From Halonotius roseus (GTDB lineage Archaea > Halobacteriota > Halobacteria > Halobacteriales > Haloferacaceae), in contig NZ_SESI01000001.1 of NCBI RefSeq assembly GCF_006861655.1, positions 1,066,328-1,130,327 of the forward strand: 64,000 nt of DNA, in the 5' to 3' direction. The translations under genes were made by a program, and so were the position numbers. Positions 36,070 through 47,344 of this stretch are shown here, piece after piece (within the stretch, counting starts at the first letter, position 1; each line of letters begins with the position of its first letter). The notes under the pieces were generated by a model. That model made no database searches. It was given only the letters and a program-made list of their open reading frames with translations, and was not told where the DNA came from.

Positions 36070-36359
36070 TCCTCTGTAGCAGATTGCAGATCAGCCAGTG
36101 AGGTGGCTGTATCGTCGACCGCAGCCTCTCGCTCACGGCGGGTCTGTGCAGCCGCGGCCATCTCCTCGGGGTGGGTGTGGTAGTACTGCAGTGCGGCATA
36201 CACATCCGCGGGATCAAGATCGAATTCGTCTGCGACATCGGCGGCCGATCGGCCTGCGTCCTCGACGAGGCCTTGGAGTCGACTGACGGTCACGCGTCGA
36301 CCCTCCAGATGCGGCTCGTCGTGAAGCTCGGTCACAACGCGGCGCGCCGTCTGTGACAT
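36066..36359 (-). CDS. DUF433 family protein, probable antitoxin
   Basis: 97 residues. TELHDEPHLEGRRVTVSRLQGLVEDAGRSAADVADEFDLDPADVYAALQYYHTHPEEM is a textbook DUF433 winged-helix domain; the helical C-terminus would wrap the toxin. It is the upstream, first-translated partner of the DUF5615 gene (ATGA overlap). DUF433 proteins bind DNA, so autoregulation is expected. The GC-poorer 230 bases upstream show repeated GAACGTGAGA-type stretches. Confidence 0.85.
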   Translation of the reverse strand: MSQTARRVVTELHDEPHLEGRRVTVSRLQGLVEDAGRSAADVADEFDLDPADVYAALQYYHTHPEEMAAAAQTRREREAAVDDTATSLADLQSATEE

Positions 36360-36583
36360 ACTTGTTGATTACGCGTGATTCGGTAAAACGGTATTGCCGA
36401 GGAAAGCGAACGTGAGACGGAACGAGAGCGAACGTGAGATGGAACAAGAACAAGAGTGAGACACAAGAAGAGCGAGAGACCGCGAACAGCTCTGCCACCA
36501 GAACCAACAGGATCCAGACCCATCGACCCGCCGAGACGTTCCGCAAACACCTTATATGCAGCTACTGCAATTCCGGATGATTA
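36360..36583. promoter_or_regulatory. Divergent gap with the ATP synthase promoter
   Basis: A TATA-like CCTTATATGC at 36550-36559 lies about 30 bases before the ahaH start and should drive the atp operon. Further left is a purine-rich plus strand with repeated GCGAACGTGAGA units near 36406-36440. No gene seen. Confidence 0.5.
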
Positions 36584-36589
36584 GTGAGC

Positions 36590-36922
36590 ATGCCGAGACA
36601 AGAGGTTCTCAACGAGATCAAGGCGGCCGAGGACGACGCCGAGGAGATCGTTGCCGAGGCGGAAGCCGACGCCGAGGAGCGCATCGCCGAGGCCCGATCC
36701 GAAGCCGACGAGATCCGCACGACGGCCGAGGAGGAGGCCGAACAGGACGCGGCCGACCGACTGGAGGCGGCCCACGAAGAGATCGACACCCGCCGTGAGG
36801 AAATCCTCGAAGAGGGCGAAAACGCCCGGGAGGAGCTCGTCGAGGAGGCCCAAGACCGGATCGACGAGGCCGTCGAGCTCGCCATCGACCGCTTCGAGGA
36901 GGCCGTGAATGCTCAGACCTGA
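36590..36922 (+). CDS. ahaH: A-type ATP synthase subunit H (AhaH)
   Basis: 110 residues from ATG 36590; a GTG six bases upstream is the alternative. The whole protein is an acidic coiled coil (EIKAAEDDAEEIVAEAEADAEERIAEAR onward), as expected for the peripheral-stalk subunit H, which pairs with subunit E. It is the first gene of the atp operon with a TATA box about 30 bases upstream, and overlaps atpI by 14 bases. Confidence 0.88.
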   Translation: MPRQEVLNEIKAAEDDAEEIVAEAEADAEERIAEARSEADEIRTTAEEEAEQDAADRLEAAHEEIDTRREEILEEGENAREELVEEAQDRIDEAVELAIDRFEEAVNAQT

Positions 36923-39146
36923 GCGGATGAGCAAGGTCTCGGTGACGGGATCAAAACGCGTCATCGACGATGTCATCGAGGCTGTCCACACGCTGAACCT
37001 GCTGGATCTGTCGGACTACGACGGCTCCTGGGAGGGGTTCGAGGGCGGCCGCTCGCTGGAAAGCGCGGAGGAAACCAACGAGCAGCTCGTCACCGTTCGG
37101 GCACTTGAAAACACCCTCGGGATCGAGGACGACGACGCCGGCCAGACCCGGATCGTCGACCGCGAGGAGCTCAACGCCGAGCTGCCGGAGCTCCGGGATC
37201 GCATCAACGATCTCGACGACCAGCGCGGCGAACTCGAAACCCGGATCCGCGAGATCGACGAGAAGATCGAGGCGGTCGAACCCTTTGCTGAACTTGGCCT
37301 CGACCTCGATCTGCTGAGCGGCTACGACTCGCTGGCCGTCCTCGTCGGCGAGGGCGACCGCGACGCCGTCGCCGCGGAGCTCGACGACGAGGAGACGATT
37401 CAGCGGTTCGAGATCTTCTCGGGCGGCAACACGCAGGCGATCTTCGCCCAGCCCGCAGAAGACCACGACGCCGCAAGCGAACTCATCGCCGACGCGCTCG
37501 TCGGCGTCGAGTTTACCACGCTCTCGGTGCCTGACGCCGAGGATTCACCCGAACAGTACGTCGCCGACCTCGAAAGCGAAAAGGAGACGCTGGAAGCGGA
37601 ACTCGGCGAGGTCGAAGCCGAGTTGGAGACGGTCAAAGCCGAATCCGCGGGCTTCCTGCTCGCGGCTGAGGAGTACCTGACCATCGAGGCCCAAAAGAAG
37701 GAAGCCCCGCTCTCGTTTGCGACGACGAAAAACGCCTTCGTCGCCGAGGGCTGGATTCCGACCGCCCGCTACGACGAGCTGGCGGCGACGCTCGACGACG
37801 ATGTCGACGGCCCGGTCGATGTCGACGAGATCGAGCGCGCGCAGTTCAAATCCAACGGCCAAGCCCACGTCGAGGATCACGGCGACGGGGGCAACGCTGG
37901 GACGGCTGCTGACGCCGAGACCGCGGCCGACGCCGAGGCCGCCACCGACGGCGGCGAGGTCGTCGCCGACGGAAGCGGCTCGGTGACGATGGCCGACGAC
38001 GGGCCGCCGGTCGTCCAGGGCAACCCCAGCGCGTCGAAACCGTTCCAGGTGCTGATCGAGGCGTTCTCGCGGCCGAAATACTCGGAGTTCGATCCGACCG
38101 TGCTGGTCTTTCTGACGTTCCCGGCCATGTTCGGCTTCATGATCGGCGACGTTGGCTACGGGGCGTTGTACATGCTCATCGGCTACGTGCTCTACACCCG
38201 CTTCGACTCCTCGGGGTTCAAGAGCCTCGGCGGCGTCGCGCTGTGGGCCGGCGGCTTTACGGCCATCTTTGGCGTCCTCTACGACGAGGTCTTCGGGCTG
38301 CATCCGTTCGCCCAGCCGATGCCGGAGTATCTCGGCTTAGGCTTCCTCACCCTGCATAAGGGCCTGAAGCCGTACTACGCCGAGTGGGCACTCGCGTGGT
38401 TCTTCGTGAGCATCCTCGTCGGCGTTCTCCACCTCAACATGGGGTACATCCTCTCGTTCATCGAGGACTACAACCTCCACGGCCTGAAGGAGGCAGTCCT
38501 TGAGAGCGGCTCGTGGCTGCTCATGCTCAACGGCGTCTGGGCGTTTATCCTCAGCGACCTGTTTAGAGCCCAGAAGCCGGATTTCATGTTCACCGTCTTC
38601 AACGAGGGCTCCGACGCCGCGGTCGCGCTGGGCTTCAACGGGTTCGGCGAGACCGTCGGCATCGTCGGCGGTGTCGCGTTCCTCGTCGGCAGCGTGTTGT
38701 TGGGGCTCGGCGAGCCGATGGAGATCCCCGAGGTGCTCAACCCGCTGGTCAACGCGCTGTCGTACACACGGCTGGCTGCGGTACTGCTCGCCAAGGCCGG
38801 CACCGCCTTCGCGGTCAACCTCATTGTCTTTGGGGCCTACTTCAACGGCGGCAACTTCCACTTCATCTTCACCGGTAGCGAGCTCAGCCAGCTTCAGGCT
38901 GAGGGCGCGGACATCATGTTCGCCGGGTTGACGACGAGTGGAACGACAGGCCTGATCGCCGGCGCGCTCGTGTTGCTCGTCGGCCACACGGTCGTCCTCG
39001 CACTCGGTGTGACGAGTGCCGGGCTACAGGCTGTCCGTCTTGAGTACGTCGAGTTCTTCGGGAAGTTCTACGAGGGTGGCGGTCGGCAGTACACCCCGTT
39101 CGGCTACAAGCGAACACACACCACAACCGACGAGAGCAGCTCGTAG
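36909..39146 (+). CDS. atpI: A-type ATP synthase subunit I (a-type membrane subunit)
   Basis: 745 residues. The cytoplasmic half (about 1-370) is largely coiled coil with LRDRINDLDDQRGELETRI. The membrane half has about seven to eight helices with FMIGDVGYGALYMLIGY, LGEPMEIPEVLNPLVNALSYTRLAAVLLAKAG (the essential Arg in SYTRLA) and LVLLVGHTVVLALGV. It forms the proton channel with the AtpK ring. An acidic Ala-rich insert near 330-360 is a haloarchaeal addition. The ATG overlaps ahaH. Confidence 0.95.
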   Translation: MLRPERMSKVSVTGSKRVIDDVIEAVHTLNLLDLSDYDGSWEGFEGGRSLESAEETNEQLVTVRALENTLGIEDDDAGQTRIVDREELNAELPELRDRINDLDDQRGELETRIREIDEKIEAVEPFAELGLDLDLLSGYDSLAVLVGEGDRDAVAAELDDEETIQRFEIFSGGNTQAIFAQPAEDHDAASELIADALVGVEFTTLSVPDAEDSPEQYVADLESEKETLEAELGEVEAELETVKAESAGFLLAAEEYLTIEAQKKEAPLSFATTKNAFVAEGWIPTARYDELAATLDDDVDGPVDVDEIERAQFKSNGQAHVEDHGDGGNAGTAADAETAADAEAATDGGEVVADGSGSVTMADDGPPVVQGNPSASKPFQVLIEAFSRPKYSEFDPTVLVFLTFPAMFGFMIGDVGYGALYMLIGYVLYTRFDSSGFKSLGGVALWAGGFTAIFGVLYDEVFGLHPFAQPMPEYLGLGFLTLHKGLKPYYAEWALAWFFVSILVGVLHLNMGYILSFIEDYNLHGLKEAVLESGSWLLMLNGVWAFILSDLFRAQKPDFMFTVFNEGSDAAVALGFNGFGETVGIVGGVAFLVGSVLLGLGEPMEIPEVLNPLVNALSYTRLAAVLLAKAGTAFAVNLIVFGAYFNGGNFHFIFTGSELSQLQAEGADIMFAGLTTSGTTGLIAGALVLLVGHTVVLALGVTSAGLQAVRLEYVEFFGKFYEGGGRQYTPFGYKRTHTTTDESSS

Positions 39147-39164
39147 GGTTCGCGGTTCGCTGCG

Positions 39165-39174
39165 TCCTTTTTTG
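39165..39174 (+). terminator. T-rich stretch after atpI
   Basis: Six T in a row (39168-39173) follow the atpI stop by 22 bases. With the new promoter before atpK, it may end part of the transcripts inside the atp operon. Confidence 0.35.
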
Positions 39175-39342
39175 CGGTCGGTGGCTACCCACAGAGACAC
39201 CCGTTTGCGTCGGGGCGAGCTGTCTGTTCTACCAGCATACATCGACGAGGCGTGTTCGATCGAACCATCCTGAAACAGGGGATGCTTCTGAGACCTGATA
39301 ACCGGTAACATACCGTCTGACTGTTGTAACTATCGGGTTTGG

Positions 39343-39354
39343 GAAGCTTTATGA
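39343..39354 (+). promoter_or_regulatory. Probable internal promoter before atpK
   Basis: AAGCTTTATGAA lies about 75 bases before the atpK ATG, giving a leader of roughly 45 bases. The 274-base atpI-atpK gap is the only long gap of the operon. Confidence 0.4.
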
Positions 39355-39420
39355 ACTGCCTGGGAGCAATACCAATTGTTCGGCTACTAAGCCAACGTTA
39401 GCGGACACGAGACACAATAC

Positions 39421-39690
39421 ATGAGCTTGGAACTTGCCACAGAAGCTAGTAACGTTGTACTGCAGAGTGGAGCAGCAGGCGGCCCGGCACTCGGCCCGGC
39501 CGCAGCGAGCGCGATCGCCGTCGGCCTCGCGGCCTTCGGTGCCGGCTACTCCCAGCGCGGGATCGGCGCGGCCGCCGTCGGCGCGATGGCCGAAGACGAG
39601 AGCCTCTTCGGGAAAGGCCTGATCCTGACGGTGCTTCCTGAAACGCTCATTATCCTTGCACTCATCGTTGTGGTTCTGATCGGGCTGTAA
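39421..39690 (+). CDS. atpK: A-type ATP synthase subunit K (proteolipid c ring)
   Basis: 89 residues, two transmembrane helices: ALGPAAASAIAVGLAAFGAGYSQRGIGAAAVGAM and LILTVLPETLIILALIVVVLIGL. The Glu in PETLII of helix 2 is the proton-binding residue. It has a single hairpin, like F-type c, rather than the duplicated eukaryotic form. It needs many copies per enzyme, which fits the internal promoter in front of it. Confidence 0.95.
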   Translation: MSLELATEASNVVLQSGAAGGPALGPAAASAIAVGLAAFGAGYSQRGIGAAAVGAMAEDESLFGKGLILTVLPETLIILALIVVVLIGL

Positions 39691-39707
39691 GGATCCCCGG
39701 GCTAACA

Positions 39708-40289
39708 ATGAGTTTGGAACACGTCGTCGACGACATCAAAGACGAAGCCCGCGCGCGTGCAGAGGAGATCCGTGCCGAGGCCGAGGACGACGCTGAGGCC
39801 ATCATCGCTGAGGCCGAAGCCGACGCCGAGGAGATCAAAGAAGAGCGCGCCGCCGAGGTCGAAGCCCAGATCGACCAGGAGCGCGAACAGGCGGTGTCGA
39901 GTGCGAACCTCGAAGCCAAACAGCAGCGGCTCGAAGCCCGGCGTGACGTGCTCGCCGATGTCCGCGAGGATGTCGAAGCCGCGCTGGCCGAGCTGTCGGG
40001 TGACCGCCGCGAATCCCTCACCCAGAGCCTCATCGATGAGGCAGCGACGGAGTTCGACGACGACGCGACCGTCAGCGTCTACGGCCGGAGCGACGATCAG
40101 GAGCTCATCGAGGAGATCCTGACAGAGTACGACGGGTTCAGCTTCGCCGGCGACCGCGACTGTCTCGGCGGCGTTGTCGTCGAAAGCGAGACCTCCCGCG
40201 TTCGGGTGAACAACACCTTCGACTCGGTTCTCGACACCGTCTGGGACGAGAACCTGAAGGAACTCTCAGCACACCTCTTCGAGCAATGA
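39708..40289 (+). CDS. atpE: A-type ATP synthase subunit E
   Basis: 193 residues. The N-terminal 105 residues are an acidic coiled coil (DDIKDEARARAEEIRAEAEDDAEAIIAEAEADAEEI), and the C-terminal half is the globular head with YDGFSFAGDRDCLGGVVVES and FDSVLDTVWDENLKELSAHLF. It is the peripheral stalk partner of subunit H. It starts 18 bases after atpK and overlaps atpC by 4 bases. Confidence 0.94.
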   Translation: MSLEHVVDDIKDEARARAEEIRAEAEDDAEAIIAEAEADAEEIKEERAAEVEAQIDQEREQAVSSANLEAKQQRLEARRDVLADVREDVEAALAELSGDRRESLTQSLIDEAATEFDDDATVSVYGRSDDQELIEEILTEYDGFSFAGDRDCLGGVVVESETSRVRVNNTFDSVLDTVWDENLKELSAHLFEQ

Positions 40290-41359
40290 GCACGCCCGGC
40301 ATGAACGCATCGTCCGGCTCGCCCGGCGGCTCGAACCCCGAGTACGTCACCGCCCGGGTGCGGGCCCGCCGCGGTGTGCTGTTCGACGACGACGAGTACA
40401 GCAAGCTCGTCCGGATGGGCCCCGCGGAGATCGCCCGCTACATGGAGGAATCCGAGTACGAACGCGAGATCAACGAGCTCGGGAGCCGCCACAGTGGGGT
40501 CGACCTCATCGAGTACTCGCTGAACCGCAATCTGGCGCGACACTTCGACGCGCTGTTGGGGTTCGCCGAGGGCCAACTGTACGATCTCATCGCCCGCTAC
40601 CTGCGAAAGTTCGACGCCTGGAACGTCAAGACGGTGCTGCGCGGCGTCTACACCGACGCCGACAGCGAGGCCATCGAGACCGATATGATCCGCGCCGGCG
40701 AGTTCGACGACGCGCTGATCACCCGCCTGCTTGAGGCCGGCACCGTCGAAGATGTCGTCTCCCTCCTCGATGGCACGATCTTCGGCGACGGGCTCGAAGC
40801 CGCCTTCGAGGACTTCCAGGAGACCGACACGCTGGTGCCGCTGGAGAACGCCGTCGATCGCGCGTTCTACGAACAGCTGCTCAGCGATCTGCCCAGCGGG
40901 GAGGCCGTCGGCCTCTACCGGGAGTTCCTCGAAGCCGAGATCGACTTCCGGAACGTCCGCAACGCGCTGCGGCTCGCCCGCAGCGGCGCGGACATCGATC
41001 CTGGCGCGTACTTCATCGACGGCGGGCGGCTGTTTTCGGCCAGCGAGATGACGACACTAGTCGAAAACACCGACGAGCTCGTCACCCGGATCAGAGAGAG
41101 CCGGTACGGCAAGAAGCTCTCGGAACCGCTCGACGAGCTTGAGGCCGCAGACAGCCTCATCGACTTCGAGCGCGCCTTAGAGGGAGTATTGCTGCGATAC
41201 TCCAAACAGCTCGGCAACGTCCATCCGCTGTCGATCTGTCCGGTCGTGGCCTACATCTTGATGAAGGAGCGGGAAGTAACCAACATCCGTGCCATCGCTC
41301 GCGGCCGCGAGGCCGGGCTGAGCGAGACGGCCATCGAACAGGAGTTGGTGATCCTATGA
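40286..41359 (+). CDS. atpC: A-type ATP synthase subunit C
   Basis: 357 residues, helical AC39-type subunit: NPEYVTARVRARRGVLFDDDEYSKLVRM at the start, IARYLRKFDAWNVKTVLRG and, near the end, ERALEGVLLRYSKQLGNVHPLSICPVVAYILMKEREVTNIRAIARGREAGL, which is the family's signature. It links the central stalk to the c ring. It overlaps atpE and atpF by 4 bases each. Confidence 0.95.
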   Translation: MSTPGMNASSGSPGGSNPEYVTARVRARRGVLFDDDEYSKLVRMGPAEIARYMEESEYEREINELGSRHSGVDLIEYSLNRNLARHFDALLGFAEGQLYDLIARYLRKFDAWNVKTVLRGVYTDADSEAIETDMIRAGEFDDALITRLLEAGTVEDVVSLLDGTIFGDGLEAAFEDFQETDTLVPLENAVDRAFYEQLLSDLPSGEAVGLYREFLEAEIDFRNVRNALRLARSGADIDPGAYFIDGGRLFSASEMTTLVENTDELVTRIRESRYGKKLSEPLDELEAADSLIDFERALEGVLLRYSKQLGNVHPLSICPVVAYILMKEREVTNIRAIARGREAGLSETAIEQELVIL

Positions 41360-41682
41360 GCCAGGAGATCGCGGTCATCGGCAGCCCGGATTTCACGACC
41401 GGGTTCCGGCTGGCCGGCGTCCGGACGTTCGAAAACGTCCCCGACGACGAGAAGGACGACGCGCTTGACGACGCCGTCGAGCGCGTCCTTGACGACGAGG
41501 ATGTCGGCATCATCGTCATGTACGACGACGATCTCGATCATCTGTCCCGCGGGACGCGGAAATCCGTCGAAACCAGCGTCGAGCCCACGCTTGTCACCCT
41601 CGGTGGCGGCGCGGGCAGCGGCGACCTTCGCGGACAGATCAAACGCGCCATCGGCATCGATCTGATGGAGGAAGACGACTAA
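41356..41682 (+). CDS. atpF: A-type ATP synthase subunit F
   Basis: 108 residues. [31 protein letters not shown] and [14 protein letters not shown], then [26 protein letters not shown], are typical of the small Rossmann-like subunit F of the central stalk. It overlaps atpC by 4 bases and ends two bases before atpA. Confidence 0.95.
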   Translation: MSQEIAVIGSPDFTTGFRLAGVRTFENVPDDEKDDALDDAVERVLDDEDVGIIVMYDDDLDHLSRGTRKSVETSVEPTLVTLGGGAGSGDLRGQIKRAIGIDLMEEDD

Positions 41683-41684
41683 CT

Positions 41685-43441
<1,757 letters not shown>

Positions 43442-43442
<1 letters not shown>

Positions 43443-44857
43443 TGAAAGAGTACCAAACCATCAACGAGATCAGCGGACCGCTCGTCTACGCCGAGGTTGA
43501 CGAGCCGATCGGCTACGACGAGATCGTCGAGATCGAAACCGAGGACGGCCGGACGCTACGGGGCCAGGTTCTGGAATCCAGCGACGGCCTCGTGGCGATT
43601 CAGGTCTTCGAGGGCACCAGCGGGATCGACCGTGATGCCTCCGTCCGGTTCCTCGGCGAGACGCTGAAGATGCCCGTCACCGAGGATCTGCTCGGCCGGG
43701 TCATGGACGGCACGGGTCAGCCGATCGACGGCGGCCCAGAGATCGTGCCCGAGTCCCGCGAGGACATCATCGGCGCGGCGATCAATCCCTACTCCCGGGA
43801 GTACCCCGAGGAGTTCATCCAGACGGGTGTTTCGGCCATCGACGGCATGAACACCCTTGTTCGGGGCCAGAAGCTCCCGATCTTCTCCGCCTCTGGGCTG
43901 CCGCACAACGATCTGGCACTCCAGATCGCCCGGCAGGCCAGCGTACCTGAGGAGGAAGAAGAGGGCGACGAGGGCAGCGAGTTCGCCGTGATCTTCGGCG
44001 CGATGGGCATCACGCAGGAGGAGGCCAACGAGTTCATGGACGACTTCGAGCGCACCGGCGCGCTGGAACGCTCGGTGGTCTTTGCGAACCTCGCGGACGA
44101 CCCCGCCGTCGAGCGGACGGTCACGCCGCGCCTCGCCCTGACGACCGCCGAATATCTCGCCTTCGAGAAGGATTACCACGTCCTTGTCATCCTCACAGAC
44201 ATGACGAACTACTGTGAGGCACTGCGAGAGATCGGTGCGGCCCGCGAAGAGGTGCCGGGCCGGCGTGGCTACCCCGGCTACATGTACACCGATCTGGCGA
44301 CGCTCTACGAGCGCGCCGGTCGGATTCAGGGCCGTGAGGGCTCTGTCACCCAGATCCCGATCCTCACGATGCCCGGCGACGACGACACCCACCCGATCCC
44401 CGATCTGACGGGGTACATCACGGAGGGCCAGATCTACGTCGACCGCGACCTCAACAGCCAGGGCGTCCAGCCGCCCGTGAACGTCCTGCCCAGCCTCTCG
44501 CGGCTGATGGACGACGGGATCGGCGAGGGGCTGACCCGTGAGGATCACGGCGATGTCGCCAACCAGATGTACGCCGCCTACGCGGAGGGTGAGAACCTGC
44601 GCGACCTAGTCAACATTGTCGGCCGCGAAGCACTCAGCGACCGGGATAACAAGTATCTCGACTTCGCTGACGACTTCGAGACCGACTTCATCGACCAAGG
44701 GTTCGACACCAACCGCGAGCTTGAGGACACCCTCGATCTTGGCTGGGATCTGCTCAGCCAGCTGCCGAAAGAGGAGCTCAACCGGATCGACGAGGAGTTC
44801 ATCGAGACCTACTACGTCGACGACGAGGGCGAGGAAGTCGAAGCGACCGCCGACTAA
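43442..44857 (+). CDS. atpB: A-type ATP synthase regulatory subunit B
   Basis: 471 residues. [29 protein letters not shown] at the start, [54 protein letters not shown] (the degenerate P-loop that replaces Walker A) and [22 protein letters not shown] are standard for the non-catalytic subunit. It alternates with AtpA in the hexameric head. It is the last gene of the operon here; a minus-strand gene follows, so atpD must be elsewhere. Confidence 0.98.
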
Positions 44858-44903
44858 CGCACTGTCTTCTCTTTCCTACTGTTTCGGTTCGCTACAGCAC
44901 GCT

Positions 44904-45083
44904 TCAGGCAGCGGTGCGTGCGTCGAGATAGTTGTTGACGAGCAGCGGCGCGATAACGCCAACCCCCAGCAGGCTGGCAAACGGGAGCCAACCGGGCAGC
45001 GTGGTTGCAGTGTCGATGCCGACCGCGGCTGTTACGGCGACGGCGATGAAGCCAAGAATGACGATGTTCTCTCTGGAGGGCAT
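44904..45083 (-). CDS. Small membrane protein, two transmembrane segments
   Basis: 59 residues from ATG 45083. Two hydrophobic helices (ENIVILGFIAVAVTAAVGI and LPFASLLGVGVIAPLLVNNYLD) separated by DTATTLPGW. No family recognised. It faces the end of the atp operon and stands alone. The upstream in-frame extension is hydrophobic but not protein-like. Confidence 0.6.
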   Translation of the reverse strand: MPSRENIVILGFIAVAVTAAVGIDTATTLPGWLPFASLLGVGVIAPLLVNNYLDARTAA

Positions 45084-45189
45084 GGCTGTCGCTGGCGGCT
45101 GTGACAGCAAAATGGTACTGGTGGCTAAAATAGCGATATTCAGAGACGAGCAGGCAAAGAGGTGGATCGGCCGGCCGGTCAACCGAATT

Positions 45190-45310
45190 CCTGGCGGACT
45201 GAAAGGGCGAGACGCTCTCGGCGAACCCCGGCGACGTAAGCACCACAGCGAACGGAGTGAGCGAGGAGCGCAACGAGCCGCGGGAGTCGAGAGCGGCGAG
45301 GGCTTTCTAC
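45190..45310. repeat. Haloarchaeal dispersed repeat with GCGAACGGAGTGAGCG motif
   Basis: A gene-free stretch with GACTGAAAGGGCGAGACGCT and, at 45248-45263, GCGAACGGAGTGAGCG. The same 16-base frame (GCGAACGNNGTGAGCG) occurs at 59608-59623 and 59750-59765, so it is a recurrent intergenic element rather than a gene. Confidence 0.5.
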
Positions 45311-45363
45311 ATCTAAGACTCTTACTCGACTGCTCATTTGAATACTACCGCTAAAATACGGGC

Positions 45364-45795
45364 TTATTCCACGTCGATCTCGTGGCCGCCGGGCGCGTCG
45401 GGATCGAGTTTCGGCAGCGTGACCGTCAGCACGCCGTTGGTGTAGCTCGCCGTCGCCGACGCGGCGTCGACCGCCTCGGGAAGCGGCACCCGCCGGCTGA
45501 CCGACTGGTGGCTGCGTTCCTTACGGTGGTAGTGGGCGTCATCGTCGACGGTTTCGGTTTCGGCCTCCGCGCTGAGCGTGACCGAATCCTCGTCGGCTCG
45601 GAGGTCGATATCCTCCTCGGCGAAGCCGGGAAGATCAGCGGTGACGACGATCTCCTCGCCGGTGTCGGCCACGTCGACGCTGATCTCCGAGAGGACACTG
45701 CCGCCCTCAAAGGTCTGGCTCAGCTCGCCGAACTGGTCGTTCATGCGCTCGATCAGCTCGTCAAGCTCCTCGAAGGGGTTTGGTTTCTCAGGCAT
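45364..45795 (-). CDS. Hsp20 / alpha-crystallin small heat-shock protein
   Basis: 143 residues. The alpha-crystallin domain runs from about 36 to 135: ISVDVADTGEEIVVTADLPGFAEEDIDL, the VSRRVPLPEAVD strand and the A-x-x-x-N-G-V-L motif as ATASYTNGVLTVTLPK. It is an ATP-independent holdase chaperone. A TATA-like CGATAAAAACG on the minus strand near 45834-45845 lies about 45 bases upstream, leaving a leader of about 20 bases. Confidence 0.93.
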   Translation of the reverse strand: MPEKPNPFEELDELIERMNDQFGELSQTFEGGSVLSEISVDVADTGEEIVVTADLPGFAEEDIDLRADEDSVTLSAEAETETVDDDAHYHRKERSHQSVSRRVPLPEAVDAASATASYTNGVLTVTLPKLDPDAPGGHEIDVE

Positions 45796-45833
45796 ATCCG
45801 ATACTTGGTCGTCTGGCGGTTTGAAGTTTTTCG

Positions 45834-45845
45834 TCGTTTTTATCG
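45834..45845 (-). promoter_or_regulatory. Promoter of the hsp20 gene
   Basis: The minus strand reads CCGATAAAAACG, about 45 bases before the ATG, followed by an AT-rich GAAAAACTTCAAA. It fits a heat-shock gene TATA box. Confidence 0.45.
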
Positions 45846-45870
45846 GGACAAAAGTCTGACTGCCGGCAGC

Positions 45871-46683
45871 TCAGTACAGCACGTGTTTCGTATCGTAGGA
45901 ACCGAGGTTGCGAACCCAGCCCTCCGAGGCTAACTCCTCGATCTCATCGAGGGCGTCCTGCACCCGGCTCTCGTAGACACCGGCCTCGATGTCGAAATGG
46001 AAGAGGTAGTCGCCGAGTCGCGCGCCGCTGGGGCGGGATTCGACCCGCGAGAGGTTGATATCGCGGTCGGCGAACGCCTCCAGCAGTTCCAACAGCAGAC
46101 CGGGGTAGTTGACGTTCGGGTAGACGATCAGCGAGGTTTTGCCACCGGCGTCGGTTCGCTCGTCAGCGGGCGCGATGACGAAGAACCGCGTCGCGTTCGA
46201 ATCCTGATCCTGAATGTCCTCGGCGAGAATCTGGAGTTCGGCCCCGTTGGTCGCGTTATCGGGGTGGCCGATGCCAGCGATAGACGCGTTCTCGCGGGCT
46301 GATTGGACGCCGCGGGCGGTGCTGGCGACGGCCTCCTGTATGGCGTCAGGGTAGTGTTCTTCGAGGTAGCTGCGACACTGCGCAAGTGCTTGGGCGTGGC
46401 TGGCGATCGTGTCGAAGGACTCGCCTTGGGCGAGCAACGCGTGGCGGATCGGCGTGACGATCTCGCTGGTGACACACACCTCGTAGTTCGCCAAGGCGTC
46501 CAGCGTTTCGGTGACGCTGCCCTCGATGCTGTTCTCGATGGGGACGACGCCGCGTTCGAAGTCGCCGCTGGCGACGGCTTCGATAATGGCGGTCACCGAC
46601 TCCCGGAAGGATACGTCGTCGGCAACGGCGCGAGCGGCACGGTGTGAGTAGGTTCCGGTCGGACCGAGCGTCACTGCGTTCAT
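45871..46683 (-). CDS. pheA: Prephenate dehydratase
   Basis: 270 residues from ATG 46683 (MNAVTLGPTGTYSHRAARAV). The PDT domain has VVPIENSIEGSVTETLDALA and the catalytic TRFFVIAPAD (Thr-Arg-Phe). A C-terminal ACT domain follows (KTSLIVYPNVNYPGLLLELLEAFADRDINLSRVESRPSGARLGDYLFHFDIE), with the ESRP motif for phenylalanine feedback binding. It makes phenylpyruvate from prephenate in phenylalanine synthesis. No chorismate mutase domain is fused. Confidence 0.95.
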   Translation of the reverse strand: MNAVTLGPTGTYSHRAARAVADDVSFRESVTAIIEAVASGDFERGVVPIENSIEGSVTETLDALANYEVCVTSEIVTPIRHALLAQGESFDTIASHAQALAQCRSYLEEHYPDAIQEAVASTARGVQSARENASIAGIGHPDNATNGAELQILAEDIQDQDSNATRFFVIAPADERTDAGGKTSLIVYPNVNYPGLLLELLEAFADRDINLSRVESRPSGARLGDYLFHFDIEAGVYESRVQDALDEIEELASEGWVRNLGSYDTKHVLY

Positions 46684-46738
46684 TGGCGGCGTTTCGGCAA
46701 GCCGGCTGAAAAACGCGTCGGGAAGCGCGTGGGTTGGA

Positions 46739-47128
46739 TTAGCGGACTTCGCTCGGTAGCGTCGCGCCGTGATCGACCAGCTCTGCATCAAACGAGACGA
46801 GCATCGCATCGTTCGCCTCAGCAACCGCAAGCACAAGCGCGTCCATCGGATACAACAGCGTCTCAGACTGGAGTCGATTCGCTGCCATCACCTCCGAGGC
46901 GTCGGGAAACAGTACGGTCGTCCGTGATGTGATCCGGCTCTCTATTTGATCGATCCGGTCGCGCTCGAAGCCTTTCTTTTTCGAAAGGACAGTTCGAAGT
47001 TCCATTAGATTCAGCAACGAGACGTACGTTTCGTCAGCTTGGTTGAGCAACTCGACCGCGATGTCCGAGTGCTCGGTGTCTCGTGTAACTGCTGCGACGA
47101 GAACGTTTGTATCGAGCAGTAGCGTCAT
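46739..47128 (-). CDS. vapC: PIN domain ribonuclease toxin, VapC type
   Basis: 129 residues. MTLLLDTNVLVAAV with the first acidic residue, then LLNLMELRTVLSKKKGF, DALVLAVAEANDAMLVSFDAELVDHGA with the remaining acidic residues of a PIN active site. VapC toxins cleave tRNA or rRNA. It overlaps its partner by 4 bases, the standard toxin-antitoxin layout. The specific RNA target cannot be seen. Confidence 0.85.
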   Translation of the reverse strand: MTLLLDTNVLVAAVTRDTEHSDIAVELLNQADETYVSLLNLMELRTVLSKKKGFERDRIDQIESRITSRTTVLFPDASEVMAANRLQSETLLYPMDALVLAVAEANDAMLVSFDAELVDHGATLPSEVR

Positions 47129-47277
47129 ATCCGTTTACGAACGTCACGTACCGCGTCCACAGCATCGACCTCAACATCGACAGCAAGCTCCGAGAGGGCA
47201 TCACCGAGCGGGACGGTTTCGTCGTCCTCGGGATCAGATTCCGTGAACTCCTTGAGATCGTCCGTCGTGAGGCTCAT
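47125..47277 (-). CDS. Small acidic antitoxin of the VapB type
   Basis: 50 residues from ATG 47277. MSLTTDDLKEFTESDPEDDETVPLGDALSELAVDVEVDAVDAVRDVRKRI is an acidic, helical chain without a clear DNA-binding N-terminus, shorter than typical VapB. Its position directly before and overlapping VapC identifies it as antitoxin; the family label is inferred from position. Confidence 0.65.
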   Translation of the reverse strand: MSLTTDDLKEFTESDPEDDETVPLGDALSELAVDVEVDAVDAVRDVRKRI

Positions 47278-47344
47278 ACTGGCTACTATGGTTACTGTTC
47301 GAAAAAGCCTGCTGGTGGTCTGAGGGTACCAGCAACTTCGCAAC